DNA from: Xestospongia bergquistia
Taxonomy: Eukaryota; Porifera; Demospongiae; Haplosclerida; Petrosiidae
Direction of reading: 5' to 3'
DNA length: 64,000 nucleotides
NCBI GenBank assembly: GCA_963965975.1
Contig: OZ014415.1
Coordinates: 7,603,057 to 7,667,056 of the forward strand
Shown: positions 51,469 through 63,607 of the stretch, one piece after another
How positions within the stretch are numbered: position 1 is the stretch's first letter
Layout of the letters: the number at the start of each line of letters is the position of its first letter
Position numbers and translations under genes: made by a program
The notes under the pieces: model-generated
The model's input: only the letters and a program-made list of their open reading frames with translations
What the model was told of the DNA's origin: nothing
The model's database searches: none

Positions 51469-53540
51469 TTAACACTTCTCTTTCTTGATTTTCTCAGCAG
51501 CTGCCTTGTTAACTGTTCTTAATGCATTGACGAGAGAAGACCATGTAGGTCCACCATTGGCCATAACTTTATCTTCTTTCTCAAGCCAATGACGGAGACA
51601 TGCTTTAAGACAGTCAGTGGGATCGCCTCTATATTTTTTGTCAATTGCGTCAAGAGTGGGATAGTACAGGCCTAAACTAAGACCCAACTGGTTCCACACA
51701 GCACTGCTAACATAGCAGCGTTTTAAGGTTGCTATGATGTTATCAAGCTGTGACATCTCTGTGATCATATATGAAAAATATTATGATACTAATTAATGAG
51801 TTAAGGAAGGAAGGATAACACTTGTCATCATTACATATAGATACTGCTATTGTCTATCTAATATCAATGGATTACTTTCACTATCATACAATATGTCAGG
51901 TACCACATCAATAATACTGGTAAGGTGAATATAATACAAATACATACTACCTGGGAAAGTTTGAAGCCAGACAAACACATGTGTAATTATGTCATTAGAT
52001 ATCATTATCATTACAATGATATAAATATAAATATTTGACGTATGGTACTGAAGACCTAATAAGTATATTCTATTGTTACTAACCTAAGTGATCTCCGCTA
52101 TCGGTTTCTTCGACTATTGGTAAAACAACTAAACAAAAAGAGAACAAAATATTGTGTAAAATAATTTTAATACCAGACTATAGTACTAGACTACTGGTAT
52201 ATTGTTAAGTAAATGGACTCATAGAGAGCAACCTCTCTAACAATGTGTAATATGTTTAACATAATGATGTATAATTGTATAGCCATCCTGTCCTGTGCAT
52301 GTAGAGTATAGCAGATCAGAATAGTTATAGTATCCTTACTTTCCTCTGTATTTTCATGCATTTCCAGTTGTCTTCTGATATCATCAGCAATATGTATCAT
52401 CGTGTCATCTTTCATTTTTACAAGTACCTCGCATATCTTTTCAAGACATTCTACAGGATCTGAGTTGTTCTCAGCTGATTCTAATTGTCTTTGTAGTTCA
52501 TTCACTATCATTTCAGCTTTCTTATAAGGTGTGGTGTTTAATTCTGTAATTTTATTTCGAAATTCGTCGTCAATTAGAAACTGTGAAAATAATCTAAAAG
52601 CTAATCGACTATGATCAATGGCTTCTATGGCATCACATAAGTCAGCAGAATGACTTCGAAATATTTTAGAGGGATTAATCTTTCCTAATATAAATTCACA
52701 AGCATAGCAAAAATATATTATATAATCTTATTATGTTATTACTTCGTTGTTGTTGTACAGGTCTAGTTGTTAAAGGCATGGACATCTCTTCTTGTTCAGC
52801 TATGTCTATAAATAAAAACAAAGAAAGAACTAGTGTTCCTCATTCATTAAGAAAGTTTATTATAATCTCACATAACTTTTTTTTATACAAGAGACTAAGT
52901 TGTAACTATAACATAAAGACTAATTATTGTTGTGAAGCCTCTGTTATATGTACAACAATTTAAGCCTTATTATCAGTACTATTAACATTGCACCGTCTAC
53001 TGCAGATACTAGAGTTCATTAACAACAGAAATAAATACAGTAAATGAGAGTATATAGAAATCCAATATGACATTAATGCTACTTTAGGTTATACAGTATG
53101 GACTTCCTGCTAAAATGTCAAGTGCCAAAAGGGGTATGTTAATATTTACTGACAAACAGTTATCTTACACTGTGGTAAAACAGCTTTATACTCATTGGCA
53201 ACGGTGTTTTCTGCCAGAGTAGGTTTTCTTAAAACATCAATCAGTTGTCTTCTGTTAGCAGTAGGATTAGTTGTTAACCACATCTCAAACATTTTTGTCG
53301 TTTTATATGTGACATCTTTATTTAACTCTTCAATAGCATCAAGTTGTTTGGTGTTTAATTTTAATAGAACCCCTAAGTGATACCACTTTGTACCGACATC
53401 AATGTGTTCACATAACTCATGGATGGTAGGTTTACCCTCTAATATCTTATCAAGTATTAACGTACTACTATCTTAAGAGAGAGAGAGATAACGCGACAAA
53501 TTCAAAAATTATACTTACCAGGCTCAATCTGATCAGCCAT
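51469..53540 (-). CDS. Death domain - CARD-like - death domain protein (gene B)
   Basis: Six exons (53519-53540, 53169-53471, 52743-52805, 52340-52684, 52084-52128, 51469-51758), all phase 1, give about 355 residues. The start exon is MADQIEP. Domain 1 is a diverged death domain (TIHELCEHIDVGTKWYHLGV, LDAIEEL, MFEMWL). After a linker, domain 2 is the cluster's CARD-like domain (KIFRSHSADLCDAIEA, KKAEMIVNELQRQLESAEN, CLEKICEVL). Domain 3 is a canonical death domain (VWNQLGLSLGLYYPTLDAID, DCLKACLRHWLEKEDKV, GGPTWSSLVNALR). It is the most complex adaptor in the array and could bridge DD and CARD partners. The CARD name rests on helix pattern and on KA..IV..L-type spacing, so it needs a profile check. 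Confidence 0.8.
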
Positions 53541-53687
53541 TGTTAGCAGGAAAGCGGTGTGGCATAACTAGAACAATAGGTGTGGCTGCTAGTAAAATAT
53601 TTTATTCATAGTTGAAATTAAATTCACAAACAAGCATATAAAAAACATCACGTTTATACTATACACTTATACTCATACAAAACCGAT

Positions 53688-54725
53688 TTACTTGGAGTGC
53701 AATTTCTCGATATTTTCAGCTAATGCTTTGTCTCCTATAGTTCTTAGAGCTTTTACTAAAGACGACCAAGATGGTTCACCTTTTTTTTCAACATTATCTT
53801 CTTTACTTAACCACTTAGCTAAACACTCTCGAAGACAATCATTAATGTCTTTATATTGGGCACCAATATCTTTAAGTGTTGGATGATAGAGACCGAGACT
53901 AAGACCAAGGTCCATCCATCTTGAAGCTGAAAAGTAGTTATCTTTTAAAGTTGTAATGACATCCATTAATGCAGATATATCTAATAAAAGTGGACATAAA
54001 AAGATAACTCACTTCATTAAATTGTTTACCTAATGTGTCTTCTCCCTGCTCTTTTTTATCACTGCCTGTAGTAAAGAGATATGTATTAATATAGAGGATA
54101 CATGACAATTGTTATTGCTAAGGTAGTCAATAGGTCAATCCTTCATTCCTATAAATCAGATATAGATTCAACATTAATTATTCTGATCTCATATATAATA
54201 ATTATACTTCTCTTTACCTTCTAATTTCGTCTTGATTTCGTCTACAACATCTCTTAATCTTCTATCTTCAATATTTCGTAGAACATCACATATTTTAACT
54301 AATGTTTTCTCTGGTTCTTTACTGGATTCTAGTTGTTTATTTAGCTCTCGTACAACTTTAGCACCTTTTTGATAAATGGAGTAACTATTTGTTGTTGTTA
54401 AGTCATCATATACAGCTCGAGAGACTAGCTTACGAGCAAATAATTTATCAATTGTTCGATCAAAATTGGCAACTGATCCAATAGCCTCACTGATGACATC
54501 AAATTGCTTTTGAAACAATTCTGCTACATCAGACTTGTCTATATTGTTGAAAAATTGAAAAGTATGCAAAGACTTGTCAAAACAGTTTATAATATGGACA
54601 TACTGCTGACAAAACATACGTATGTGACAAGAAGATGCTGATACATGCAACAGCTTCTACACTGGCTCAGTATAGAAGCTGTTGGTATACCATCCTTCAT
54701 ATAACTTACCAGTACTAGAAGACAT
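53688..54725 (-). CDS. CARD-like - death domain protein (gene C)
   Basis: Exons 54710-54725 (MSSST), 54218-54538, 54030-54065 and 53688-53980 give about 221 residues with all introns phase 1. The CARD-like domain has DVAELFQKQFDVISEAIGS, NFDRTIDKLFARKLVSRAVY and VVRELNKQLESS...LVKICDVL. A 12-residue linker exon follows, then a death domain (RWMDLGLSLGLYHPTLKDIG, DCLRECLAKWLSKEDNV, PSWSSLVKALRTIGDKALA). The death domain is very close to those of genes A and B. Likely a cytosolic adaptor. Confidence 0.82.
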
Positions 54726-54949
54726 GTTTGTTATCAATAGTTAATATTCAGATCACGTGCTCAAGGACATAGAAGGGAAAACACCCAATTAACCACATCC
54801 TGTCCAATAGTACTTGTGTACATAATATTGTTCTAAAATATCATTTTTTAGAATTTCAATTATTAACCTAAATAATAACATGTCCCAGTATGACAAATTA
54901 AAACAATATTAAAATTAAAAACAAATTGTGTTAACTGCTAAGACAGTCG

Positions 54950-55976
54950 TCAAGTATTTATCATAGCTATGCCAATTACTCTTATGGTCTCATCTTTGTC
55001 ATCCTTAAGAAAATCACAAATATTTGTGAAAAATTGGTGTGGATCATCATATGCATCTAACTGTCTTTGTATTTCACTGACTATTTTGTTAGCTTTTTCA
55101 TAATCAGTCTGACCAGATCTCATACTGCTCACATCTTTTAAGACATGTGGGGCTATTAATTTCTTAGCATTAAGACATGTTGCAATACGAATAGGATCAG
55201 ATTCAAAGGCATCACAAAGTTTAGCAGAGTAAGTCCTAAATATGTCTGATGGATCACGTTTAACTAAAAAATAAAGAAATGTTAAAGTATTGTTTTCATT
55301 CACTTACCCAAAAGCTGATGTGATATCAACTCGGCTTTAGGTGAAGATTGTTTGGACATTTCCTCTGTTTCCATGACTACAAAATTGAAGTAAATAGTAA
55401 TAGGTGTTGAGTTAATTTGTTAAACTAATATAGTTAACTTTGTATACTGTTGTGTGTGTGTGTGTGACTGTGTGTGGAAGTGTGGATATGTGTTTGTGTG
55501 GATACGAGTGCACATGGATGTGTGTGCAATATCTACCTTTAAATTGGCTTTTTATTTTGACAGCAATTTCTTTCAATTTCTGATCATCAAAATTCAATAA
55601 TACATCACAAATCTTTAACAACATTTCCTCTTGATCTGATTTTTCACTTGAGTCTATTTGTCTTTGTAGTTCTCTTACTAGTCTTCTGGCTTTTTGATAA
55701 GCTGAATCACTTGCTGTAGTAGTGATGTCATCAAATATTGCTTGACTTATCAGCTTCTGAGAATATATTCTTCCAATAACCCGATCAAAATTGGTTGCTG
55801 TGCCAATTGACTCAGAGAGATCAGCAAAGTGATCTTGAAACACATCTGCTGGATCAGGTTTTTTGTCTATTTGAAAAAGTTAAATATTGGATGGTAAGAT
55901 ATTAGATTAATACTTTACTTATACATGATCTTTAATTTAATATCTATGACTGGAGCTCACCATTTACAGAAGCCAT
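54950..55976 (-). CDS. Tandem CARD-like protein (gene D)
   Basis: Exons 55961-55976 (MASVN), 55537-55866, 55308-55376 and 54950-55263 give about 242 residues, all phase 1. Domain 1 contains PADVFQDHFADLSESIGTAT, FDRVIGRIYSQKLISQAIFD and LVRELQRQIDSS. Domain 2 contains PSDIFRTYSAKLCDAFESDP, IRIATCLNAKKLIAPHVLKD and IVSEIQRQLDAYDDP. The two domains represent two subtypes, 'FDR' and 'RI..LNA', that also pair in gene H, so the pair was duplicated as a module. The frame also stays open a few codons upstream of the ATG, past an AG at about 55996-56009, so a longer first exon is possible. Confidence 0.78.
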
Positions 55977-56289
55977 TTTAAATACCACCCCACCTCCTTC
56001 TTCAACAACTATGAAAACAGAAACACTTTAGTAGTTAGTTAATAAAATCTTTGAATCAACGTGACAGCTGCTTAGTTAACAATATATTTGAATTCAGGAA
56101 CTTTAATTTTAACAGCACATCTACAATTTATGCTATAATAGTTTGTGATTGACTGACCCATATGTTATATGTCAGCATCAGTCCATGTTACACAGTTTGA
56201 GCTAAAATGTCATTTTGTTTGACAATAATCTATTATCAATTACAATAAATCAATCGCATGTAAATTTAAAATCAATTAACTTTCAAGGT

Positions 56290-56803
56290 TTAAATTCTTT
56301 TAATATTGTCAGCTATAGAATGTTCATTAGCTTTCATTAGAGCATCAACTACTTTATGCCAGTTAGCATATGGGTCAACACTAAGCCATTTTGAGTAGAG
56401 GGCCATTTTTCGATCATCTACAGATGAGTAATCCTTTTCAATTATATTTACTGCAGTAGATGTTATGCCTGGTAAGAAAAGACCAAATTTCTTCCATTCC
56501 ACCAGTGACTCAAGCCTTTCTAACAGCTCTGCTACAGTAGGTCTATCAGAAAGTTTAGGACTATCTATTAATAAGAAACAAGAAACACTACATAAAACAA
56601 AATATACAGAAAAGATACACTCGAAAATCAAATGGACTCAGTTTGCTCGATGAAACTTGAAACACTGTTAAATCAAACTTAAAGAAGACCATGCATGTAT
56701 TAATGCTATCTTACAGTATATAAATAATGTTAACTGTCAAGACCGATCCATATAATGCAAGTATATTTCTCTGCCATATTAACTTACCTCTGCTAGAAGC
56801 CAT
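56290..56803 (-). CDS. Single death-domain protein (gene E)
   Basis: Exons 56788-56803 (MASSR) and 56290-56564, phase 1, give about 96 residues. The domain is a diverged death domain (PTVAELLERLESLVEWKKFG, VNIIEKDYSS, MALYSKWLSVD, NWHKVVDALMKANEHSIA). It resembles domain 1 of gene B and the partial gene at 63608 more than gene A. An AGGAAGTGGTCA block lies at 56859-56870 on the - strand, 56 nt upstream of the ATG. Confidence 0.78.
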
Positions 56804-56969
56804 GCCTACAGATGAGTCATAATCATGAATATGATAACTATGTTGCTATGACTACTACTGACCACTTCCTATACAGCTGAACATAACCAATATCGATTAC
56901 ATAATGAAAATATTAACAATTACTAACAATAACAATAAAACAGATATGACATGTTTTCACATAACACAA

Positions 56970-57445
56970 TATTTTAGCAGCAACATCTTTCAAATTTTGT
57001 CTTTTTCTTGAAGAAACGCATCTTTTCAGATATCTAACAAGATTATCATCAACTATTTTTGTTGTATCTCTTAAGCAATTCTAAATGATTTTATTTTGCT
57101 AGCAAACAGAAATACATAAATTAAGTCTGTTACTTATCATTACTTTCACATGGCATTCCACTAGTTAATGATTGTGTCTCAACTGTTTCAAGTATTAATA
57201 CATTGCTTTTTGGACTGTTTTGACACCAACTCATCTTTAGCTATAACTATGGATGGTTTTGAAATCATTCCTGAATTGACTGTGAGCTGATATGATCATA
57301 TGACCCTTGATTTTTCTAGATGTTTCCTTTAATATATGATCATTAGTGCTCAGTAATACATTACAAATCTTCAGTAACATCAACTCTGACTCTCTACAAG
57401 ATTGTATCTGTCTTGCTATAATTATTCACCTTTCTTAGAAGCCAT
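56970..57445 (-). pseudogene. CARD-like gene remnant
   Basis: A perfect start exon (57430-57445, MASKK, donor GTGAAT) is followed after only 14 nt by the second half of a CARD-like domain (ELMLLKICNVL, LKETSRKIKG). The intron and the first half of the domain have been deleted. The 14-nt gap is too short to be an intron. Further down, near 57000-57060, a frame reading RQNLKDVAAKI recalls another CARD-like end. No complete protein can be made. Confidence 0.68.
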
Positions 57446-57779
57446 CTCCTACAAGTGGGTTAATTTTCTCTTGACTATATGAAAACAAAAAGTGTGAGAG
57501 GAATGGCATGTCATCAGTTGCAAATTTAAGAAAGTCATCCAGTCATTTTGTGGAATTGTTGATATAGTCTCTCTCAGAACTAACTGACTATGCATATGAA
57601 TTTTGTTACTATAAATACAATTGACTACTCCTCCATATCTCTACTAGCTCAGCATTGCCTTGTTTACCTTAAATGAATAAGATTGTTTATTGGATGATTT
57701 AACATATATTTCTCCAACATAATTAAAAGTAACTTTCTTAGAAGATAATTTCACTAACAAGACTGACAATAGTGAAACA

Positions 57780-57884
57780 GTTTATGTCATAAAATTTATA
57801 CATAATATATATATCCATAATATATTATATATATATATGTAATCATAATAAAAACATTACAGCAGTGTTCTCTTCTAAATGATG

Positions 57885-57916
<32 letters not shown>
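57780..57916. repeat. (AT)n-rich microsatellite
   Basis: Two TA-dinucleotide tracts just beyond the stop codon of gene F. Confidence 0.9.
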
Positions 57917-57918
<2 letters not shown>

Positions 57919-57933
57919 TTTTTTTTCATACAT

Positions 57934-58413
57934 TCAACTTTCTGGCTGAGATATTTTTTTTAGCTGATTCATCATTTCGGCACCAATGTTTTGCAGAGTT
58001 TTATCTTGCTCTTGTAAAAAGCCACAAATTTTTTCTAAAACACTATCTGGATGGTCGTTAGCTTCTAACTGCCTCTGCATCTCTTGAACAATATTGCTAG
58101 CTTTTTCAAAGTTAGAATTTTGCGTTCCTTTCAAATCTTTTAGAACGTGTGGTGCAATTAGTCCTTTAGCATTGAGACCTTCAGCAATACGGATGGAACG
58201 AGTCTCAAATGCATTACAAAGTTTAGCAGATTGGGCCCGAAGTATCCCTAATGACAAAATAACATACAAAATTACAATAACAATATAATATTCTAGTCAC
58301 CATAGATTTGCTGTGATGACTTTGCTTTAGATAAACACTGCCTATGTGGTTCTTTAAAAACATTTCAATGATTATATTTGCTATATTTTATTTGACTCAC
58401 CAGCTACAGCCAT
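57934..58413 (-). CDS. Single CARD-like protein (gene F)
   Basis: Exons 58401-58413 (MAVA) and 57934-58247 join at phase 1 to about 108 residues. The domain is the 'RI..LNA' subtype: LRAQSAKLCNAFETRSIRIA, EGLNAKGLIAPHVLKDLKG, IVQEMQRQLEANDHP, LEKICGFLQEQ. A possible extra linker exon near 58296-58335 has an acceptor but does not match the phase, so I left it out. A TGATGACA motif sits 71 nt upstream of the ATG. Confidence 0.75.
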
Positions 58414-58759
58414 GTCTAACAAATGAGTTATTTTCCAGGTATAACAGTTGAAAACACAACAAAAAAAGAGTACACTAGTGCTGTGTCATCAGTTTAGAAA
58501 ATGTTGTAGTTATGAAAATATGTCACATGATCACTTCTTCCTCATAGCAAGATAAATAGTTTCCATGTGGGATGCCAGTTGTAAAATGAATTAAATAAGA
58601 TCCTTTCTTTGACTTTTATATAAGTTTTCTGACAATATTTGCAACCAAAATTGTCATTTTTAAAAAGTGTATTATACCTTATATGGAAATTGTTACCCAT
58701 TATATTTCATACAAGTCCTTTTAATGTCATTTCATACTTACATGTACAAGTAAAGAATG

Positions 58760-58976
58760 TCTCTTAATAGGTATTAGCAACTCTGTCAAAATTGATCCAA
58801 TTGCATTACTAAGGAAGGCAATGTAGCCTTGAACAGATCAGATGGATCAAGTTTGTATAGTTCATAAAACAATAAAAATAACCTGTTTGTGTTATGGATT
58901 CTTAGAAAAAAGGATTGATTGGTATAAAATATATATATTATTTCCTCTATTATAATTCACCATTTCTTGAAGCCAT
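58760..58976 (-). pseudogene. CARD-like gene remnant with intact start exon
   Basis: The start exon 58961-58976 (MASRN, donor GTGAAT) is intact. The downstream domain begins KLDPSDLFKATLPS, then shifts frame: NAIGSI and FDRVAN, the expected next motifs, lie in other frames. The rest of the domain is missing. The promoter motif TGATGACA is still present 64 nt upstream. Confidence 0.65.
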
Positions 58977-59606
58977 GTCTTACAAATGACGAGTTAAAAT
59001 ATCCTGATTACGAAGCTGAAGATACAGAAAGAAGCACTATGTCATCAATTCTATGGTTATGAACACATGTTGTTATGAAAATTAATCACCTCTTCTTCAC
59101 AGTGCAAACTCAGTAATCTTGTATTCGTGTTACTGAACTCAATCCTTCTAATTGTTAATATCAATTTTAAGAAAGATTCCTCATTGGACATTATTACCAA
59201 TATATAACAAAATCATGTTGAAATCAAAGCTAACCAAGCTTTTTAGTAACTGCATCCTTGATACCTATGGTGGTCGCTAGTTAATATATTGTATGCCTAA
59301 TTCTACCAGCAAAGCTAGTAAATCTGTTGTCACAAGTTGCTTGACATTTCCCGTATGCAATTTAGTTAGAACAAAGAATAATGATATATATTTTGTTTCA
59401 ATCATGATAACATAAATTATATAACTAACCTATATATTAGAGCATGATGGTCAGTCAGTCCATGACTTTTAGTTCTATTCTATTCAATGTCCCCACATTG
59501 GGTTTATGACTTCATGTCTCATAACTCATTAATATACTAACTACATTGGTTTGTACACTAAAATAACTTAGTATTTCATATTTCATTTTAATAAAAAATT
59601 TCAGCA

Positions 59607-61418
59607 CTAAAGTGATTGATGCTGTAACTGAGTCATCATTTTATTACCAATGTCTATTAAAATACTGTCTGTCTGTTGTTGAAGAAATTCGCAGATCTTT
59701 GTTAAAAATTCAACTGGACTGCTGTTAGCATCTAATTGTCTTTGTATTTCTTCTACTATTTTGTCAGATTTATCATAATTAGTACCACTCATACTTTTAA
59801 CATCTTTTTGAATGCTTGGTGCAATCAACTTAGCAGCATTTAGTCTATTAACAATACGAAGGGGATCAGCTTCAATAGCATCACAGAGATTAGCAGAATA
59901 AGTTCGAAATATTTCAGAGGGATCAAATTTAACTATAAACATAATATATTAAAATCATATTTAGTTATCAAATTATCTCATCACACATACCTGTAGGTTG
60001 ATGTGAGTTCAAATCATTTCTACTAGATGGTTGCAGTTTGGATCGTTCTAAAATAACAAAGCAATAATAACAGAGAACCATATCCTAACAATATTCAATA
60101 CACTACCAGGGTTTCATTTAGGGGGGGGGCGGGAGGGGGCATTCGCCCCCCCACCCTTGCCAGATTCTTGCCCCCCCCCCCTTGGACATTAGGTTAGCCA
60201 ATTTTTTTTCAAGAGGCAATTGGATGTAATGAATACAGAACTGAAACTTGACACAAGGAATATACAGCATAAGATAACATTAGGCTAAACACAAGAAGAA
60301 TGTACAGTTTTAACCTAAACAGCTATTCTTCTACTCTTTCTATTCCATGTCATTTGAAAACCACAAATGGTCTGAAAATGTGCCAGAAGCGATCTCAGAG
60401 GGTCTAAAATTCAAAAATGTTCTGGGGCACACGTGCCTCCAGACTCCCCTAGAGGGCACGCTGTCGTATGCAGTCCCTTCGCCCCCCTAAACTTTCTCTA
60501 AGTATTATTTTGCCCCCCCCCCTTTGTCCATTTTTCTAAATGAAACCCTGACTACTGAAATAAAATTGTTAGAAATGGTAAAGCTATTATTAAACTAATA
60601 GTCTTGAGACTCTCAGCTAAACTCATTTTGACTAGTTTGGTCTATATTGTTTGTGATCATCTATAATAATATTCATTCAAAATTTGAACAAAGGGCCTCA
60701 ACTTTATTGAGAACTAAAACTATGAGTCTTCCATTCTTTCAGTTATAACATATAACAAGAATTAATCACAAGAGTAAATTGGCGAGTTACTTCCAAAATG
60801 ATATTTGACAAGCTTAAACTTGATATAGAAAGAATACCAAAACCGTCAAATTTAATCTCCACATTAATAATTTTTATGGTCATTAAAAACTCTTTTCATC
60901 TAAGATATATAGCCTGGTCTCTTACCTTTAACTGTTCCTGTTAACTGACTCTTCATATCAGCTCCAATGTCCTTTAGCTTCTGATTATCCTGCCTTAGTA
61001 GTACTTGACATATATTTAATAAAGTCTGTTTGGGATCTTTACTAGATTGTATCTGATTGTGTAGCTCTCGAACAATTTTACTGCCTTTCCGATAAGTTGA
61101 ATAACTAGTAGTCGTATTGACATCATCATAAAGAGATAGAGATATCAATTTCTCAGTAACTAAATCATCAGCTGTTCTATCAAAGCTTGATGTTATGGCA
61201 CTACAGATGTCGGAGAAGTGACTTCGAAATAGTTCCCATGGATTGGGTTTCTCTGTCAAGAGAAGAGAAATAAAAATGAACATATCTTATACAACCTTTA
61301 CAATCTAGCTCATCACACTATAACATAATAATATCTCTATCTACATAGTTTGCTATGACATAACACTTAACAGTATAGTCAAGCACAGTCAAGCATACTG
61401 ACCTTGTCTTTCAGCCAT
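59607..61418 (-). CDS. Tandem CARD-like protein (gene H)
   Basis: Exons 61403-61418 (MAERQ), 60926-61252, 59991-60047 and 59607-59932, all phase 1, give about 241 residues. Domain 1, the 'FDR' subtype: WELFRSHFSDICSAITSSFD, LVTEKLISLSLYDD, IVRELHNQIQSSKDP. Domain 2, the 'RI..LNA' subtype: PSEIFRTYSANLCDAIEADP, LRIVNRLNAAKLIAPSIQKD, IVEEIQRQLDANSSP. Domain order and linker are as in gene D. A hAT-like MITE (60107-60550) sits in the intron between the two domains. Confidence 0.8.
60107..60550 (+). mobile_element. hAT-like MITE, copy 2
   Basis: Same 15-bp perfect terminal inverted repeats as the copy at 8261, with its own 5-bp target duplication ACTAC. It lacks about 70 bp of the interior of copy 1, including a short internal tandem (TTATCAGCACCAG twice in copy 1). 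Same orientation, G/C-run-rich interior, no ORF. Confidence 0.88.
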
Positions 61419-61893
61419 GTTTTGAGGTCATTGAGATAGGAGTATATGAACCACCCCTTTCAACTTGTATGTATTCTCACTCCAGTGTTGTTATAATACC
61501 ACAGGAATGGCATAGGGCCTCCCACATATAATCTACTAAAGTAATGCTTCTATCTGGTACCCTTAAAACTAGCAAATTGCTATTGAGTAGCCTTTTGTCT
61601 TAAAAGAAGATATGTATTACATGGTATAGGTTGTAATAGTCTAACACTTACTAGTGTGAATACACAAAGACTGGTTAATATATATAACACATGTTGTATA
61701 TATATTTGGTATATTGATGTCAAGCCACATCACAAACAAGTCAACATTTTTCCCAACAGTTAACTTTGACTGGAGAGAAGTATTCATTTTATTAATATTG
61801 ATTCAAAAAAGAAGTAAATTTAAAAACATCAAAAAGTTTGCTAACAAAGTATTTTAAGTCATTCAACAACAACAAAAATAACTTGAGCTAAAG
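61419..61893. other. Intergenic, no gene seen
   Basis: 5' flank of gene H and 3' flank of gene I. AT-rich with no ORF of note. Confidence 0.6.
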
Positions 61894-63427
61894 TCAAATG
61901 CTATTCTTCATTTTTTCACCAATCTTTTTTAAAGTCCGGTCATTTTGACTTTCAAGAAACTCACTAATCTTTTTAAGAAATTCATCAGGATTGTCATCAG
62001 CATTCAACTGTCTTTGTAATTCTATAACAATTTTGTTAGCCTTTTCATATGCTGTACCAGTCATACTAGTAACATCATTTCTAACTGTTTGAGACAGTAG
62101 TCCAGCTGAAATAAGTTTATTAACAATACGAAGAGGATCCGCTTCAATGGCATCACAGAGATCAGCAAACTGAGCTTCAAAAATATCTAGTGAATTATAT
62201 TTAGATAATGTAGTTTGTTATTAGCTATAACTATCACCTTACCTCTGGGTTGTCGTGATCTTGGTGCTTCAACTATTACTTCTGCATCTAAAGGTTGTAG
62301 AATCAATGCTAACAATACTTTTATGCTTCTGAACATAATTACATTTGTCTTTTCTACACTATTTGGTAATGGTTGTTATTAAATCCATAGTATAAAATAG
62401 ATCATAATACATCAGTACATTGCTCTCTTAAAAGTCCAAATATCCTTTTTCATTTAGGTTATTAAAAGGCAAAATGCATTCTATTCGTATCAAAATGTTT
62501 TATATTGAGTTCTAATAATAATCAGAGTATATTTATCATCTGCTTTTTTTTCATATAGCTTCATCTTTTGATCAAATAAGGGGTATTTCCAATTTTCAAA
62601 AGAGAAAATCTCTCTAAATGATGCTTTGAAAATAAAATAAAAATTTGTCCCACTTATAAATTAATAAAATATAACACTTAAAATATATTACTTGTTAAAA
62701 TTATATTAATTATATTACCATTTATGTCATGATTCAGAACATAACACATTTCACTTTTTAGGAAACACAATAAAATGAAACATTCTAATTTTGTTTTGTC
62801 AATTCTAGGTTTTAGTAATGACGTTGTTAATGTAATAAAAATTGTTATTGAGGTTTGTTAAGTAATGCAAAGAGATATTGCCTTTGATAGACTTAGTTAG
62901 TATTTTTAAGCTCTCATAAGTTGAAAGAAACTTATTCCTCCGCATAAAATGAACACATTAACTGTATCAGGAAATTTTAATTTACCTTTCTTAGTGTCTT
63001 CAGATGATTGAACACCAGACTCTTCTTCTTGGCCTGTTACAATATAATGTTATATTAGCTAAAATTATTGTACCAAATGTCACGATCACATACCAGTAAG
63101 ACTTGACAATTTTTCCTTAAGATCCCTTCCAGCCACACCTGCTGGTCCACCAAGATCCTCAAGAATATCAGTCAAACTTTTCCATCGCTTTCGTACTTCT
63201 GAAATACTTTTACATAACTCTAATCCAACTTTAAATTCTTCATATATATTAGAAAAATTTTTATTTTTCATGACTGGTGAGGATATCAGGCCTGCTGAAT
63301 ATGCTTTACTGGCGAATGAGTCCATAGTTCCCTCTACTGCTGAACTAAGTTTGGCATAGTATGAAGTGAAAACGCCCATAACAGCTCGTGTGTAGTTTCT
63401 TAAAGCTTTGTCACTTTTAGCAGCCAT
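61894..63427 (-). CDS. CARD-like protein with diverged first domain (gene I)
   Basis: Exons 63094-63427, 62986-63033, 62243-62287 and 61894-62186, all phase 1, give about 239 residues. Unlike its neighbours, the start codon is in the large first exon (MAAKSDKALRNYTRAVMGVF). Its domain is a distant CARD-like version (YYAKLSSAVEGTMDSFASKA, GLISSPVMK). The last exon has no ATG and would be missed by start-based ORF calls. It encodes a clean 'RI..L.A' domain: DIFEAQFADLCDAIEADPLR, IVNKLISAGLLSQTVRND, KANKIVIELQRQLNADDNP. Two short acidic or basic linkers join them. Confidence 0.75.
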
Positions 63428-63607
63428 GATTTTGGAGCCCCTCCCATCTGATGAAGGGTGAGGCTATAACATCTGAGGAGAGGAGTATTTTTATAAAGGA
63501 CTAGAGTACGTGTAAAATAACAACACAATATATGTAAATATAATTACAGAATAACAAAATTCAGAAAATATATATAATACACATATATTTGTGACCTGAC
63601 AAAACAA

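Noticed and set aside
58290..58340. Possible linker exon of gene F
   Set aside because: It has an AG and a GT, but the phase does not fit between the start exon and the CARD-like exon.
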